A stretch of 14,385 nt of DNA from NCBI GenBank assembly GCA_041476545.1, contig JBGOTP010000095.1, positions 1 to 14,385 of the forward strand, written 5' to 3'. Below the pieces are notes generated by a model. The model saw only the letters and a program-made list of their open reading frames with translations. It was not told where the DNA came from and made no database searches. This document shows, piece after piece, positions 13,227 through 14,385 of this stretch. Made by a program: the position numbers and the translations under genes. This DNA comes from JBGOTP01 sp041476545 (GTDB lineage: Bacteria > Acidobacteriota > Vicinamibacteria > Vicinamibacterales > CAVVIG01). Each line of letters opens with the position of its first letter. Within the stretch, counting starts at the first letter, position 1.

Positions 13227-14385
13227 TCACGAGGCCTGGATCGCGGAGTAGAGTGCGTCTCTGAGCGCCACGTCACGAGGGTCCCCAGTCAATCGCGTCC
13301 CCATCTGGCTCGTCACGTATGCGTATCCGATGCCGGCTGTGGGATCGGCAAAGCCGAGCGAACCGCCGGCTCCAGGTGCGCCAAACGAGCCCACGTTGCC
13401 GAACGGCCATGCCAGGCTCGACTTCATGAAGCCCAGCGAAAACTGCACGTCGCCCCTCAGGCACTCGTCGTGGAAGCCGTGAGTCGGAGGGACCGCCGGG
13501 GCCGCCAACGCGCGCAGGGTCTCCGGGTGCAATCCCAGCTCTCGTCCTCCGGTCGCAAACACGCTGTATGCGTGGGCGATCGCTCGCGCCGTACCCACGC
13601 CGCCGCCGGACGGCACTTCGAGGTTCCGCGCGTACACGTGCTGCTCGTCATGGGGCAGCGCCGAGCCCGGGTTTGTCATCAGCGCCCGGTAGATGTTCGA
13701 GCGACGATTCATCGAGTCGAGCGTCAGCCGAATCGGGAAGCCAAGCAGCATCTCGATCGGGCCGGGCTGCGTGAGCGTGGCCAGCCTGGAGTTCGGGATC
13801 GATTCCGGTAGACGGATGTACACATCCAGCCCGAGGGGCGACGCGATTTCGTCCTGAAAGAACTGTCCCAAGCTGCGGTGCCGTGGGTCCACGCGCCGGA
13901 GCAACTCGCCTTCATAGAAGCCAAGGCTGATCGCGTGATACGCCGACCGCGTCCCGGGCTCCCACGCCGGCTTCTGACGAGCCAGCACGATCGCCAGGCG
14001 ATCGAGATCGGCCACCACGCTCCGATCGATGGGCTCGTCATCATCCAAGGCGAAGAGCCCGGCCTGGTGAGCCAGGAGTTGCCGGACGGTTACTCTCTCC
14101 TTCCCCTGCTGCGCGAACTCCGGCCAGTAGGTACACACGCGCTCTTCGTAATCGAGCCAGCCCCGGGAATGGGCGACGGCCAGCGTCATGGCGGCCAGGC
14201 CCTTGGTCGCCGAGTAGACGAGCACCATGGTGTCCCGCTCCCACGGCTCGCCCGTTTGCTTGTGGCGGATGCCGCCCCACAGTTCGACAACCTTCTCGCC
14301 CCGGAGGTAGACCGAGCAGGCCCCGCCCAACTCGCGCCGCCGGGTGAAGTTTTCGGCGAACGCCTCGCGTACCGCCTCGAAGCCG
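13227..14385 (-). CDS. Serine beta-lactamase-family hydrolase (EstB/class C-like), 5' end beyond window
   Basis: The frame is open from the TGA at 13229-13227 to the right edge. The 18 codons before an in-frame TTG (14330) read GFEAVREAFAENFTRRRE, the normal start region of this family, so the true start lies beyond the window and few residues are missing. In window numbering the nucleophile motif SATK is near residues 58-61 (LVYSATKGLAAM) and the second-motif Tyr is in SAYHA near 149. The third-motif region is the glycine-rich SFGAPGAGGSLGFADP near the C-terminus. LLAHQAGL and the GGGVGTARAIAHAYSVFATGG stretch are also typical. No signal peptide is seen in the available part, so a cytoplasmic esterase or peptidase is more likely than a resistance beta-lactamase. 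It is co-directional with the 803-residue gene, 84 bp apart, but a promoter-like site intervenes, so it is probably a separate unit. Confidence 0.88.
   Translation of the reverse strand, partial: GFEAVREAFAENFTRRRELGGACSVYLRGEKVVELWGGIRHKQTGEPWERDTMVLVYSATKGLAAMTLAVAHSRGWLDYEERVCTYWPEFAQQGKERVTVRQLLAHQAGLFALDDDEPIDRSVVADLDRLAIVLARQKPAWEPGTRSAYHAISLGFYEGELLRRVDPRHRSLGQFFQDEIASPLGLDVYIRLPESIPNSRLATLTQPGPIEMLLGFPIRLTLDSMNRRSNIYRALMTNPGSALPHDEQHVYARNLEVPSGGGVGTARAIAHAYSVFATGGRELGLHPETLRALAAPAVPPTHGFHDECLRGDVQFSLGFMKSSLAWPFGNVGSFGAPGAGGSLGFADPTAGIGYAYVTSQMGTRLTGDPRDVALRDALYSAIQAS

Overview
The window is high-GC DNA whose gene content points to the Acidobacteriota, most likely the Vicinamibacteria (subgroup 6). 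The pointers are an ADOP-type duplicated orphan permease, a secreted protein made of carboxypeptidase-regulatory-like modules, and a secreted c-type cytochrome joined to a copper monooxygenase-like fold. This taxonomic call is an inference from gene families; no rRNA or other marker gene is present. I see no tRNA, rRNA, CRISPR array, insertion sequence or phage gene. The only gene-poor stretch at the left edge (1-188) is an open reading frame that carries a four-copy 27-bp repeat.

Layout. (1) 3-443 (+): the C-terminal end of a MutS-family ATPase, cut by the left edge, preceded in the same open frame by the GC-rich hairpin repeat. (2) 499-807 (-): a 102-residue coiled-coil protein with a C-terminal membrane anchor, divergent from (3) 993-3401 (+), an 802-residue ADOP/MacB-like permease with no ATPase beside it. 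(4) 3556-8333 (+): a tight five-gene operon of ABC ATPase, ABC-2 permease, N-terminally anchored amidohydrolase, DesK-like sensor kinase and DesR/NarL-like response regulator. Three of its junctions overlap and the fourth is 12 bp. A perfect palindrome CATGACA-TT-TGTCATG lies about 60 bp upstream of the first start codon and is a good candidate for the regulator's binding site.

(5) Convergent with that operon, with only 2 bp between stop codons, is a leftward block. In transcription order it runs: an 803-residue secreted seven-module protein (13142-10731), a 469-residue secreted cytochrome c/copper monooxygenase-like protein (10647-9238), and a 301-residue secreted partner (9241-8336) whose GTG start overlaps the cytochrome stop. 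A -10 element with the 12-bp palindrome ACGACTAGTCGT in its spacer precedes the 803-residue gene. (6) 13227-14385 (-): a serine beta-lactamase/esterase-family protein cut by the right edge.

The five-gene operon reads as a self-regulated export/response module: the kinase senses a membrane or small-molecule signal, the regulator activates the operon, and the exporter and the anchored amidohydrolase remove or process the compound. The leftward block reads as an envelope or periplasmic oxidation module combining one heme, a dicopper-type site and a dedicated partner. Substrates cannot be read from the sequence in either case.
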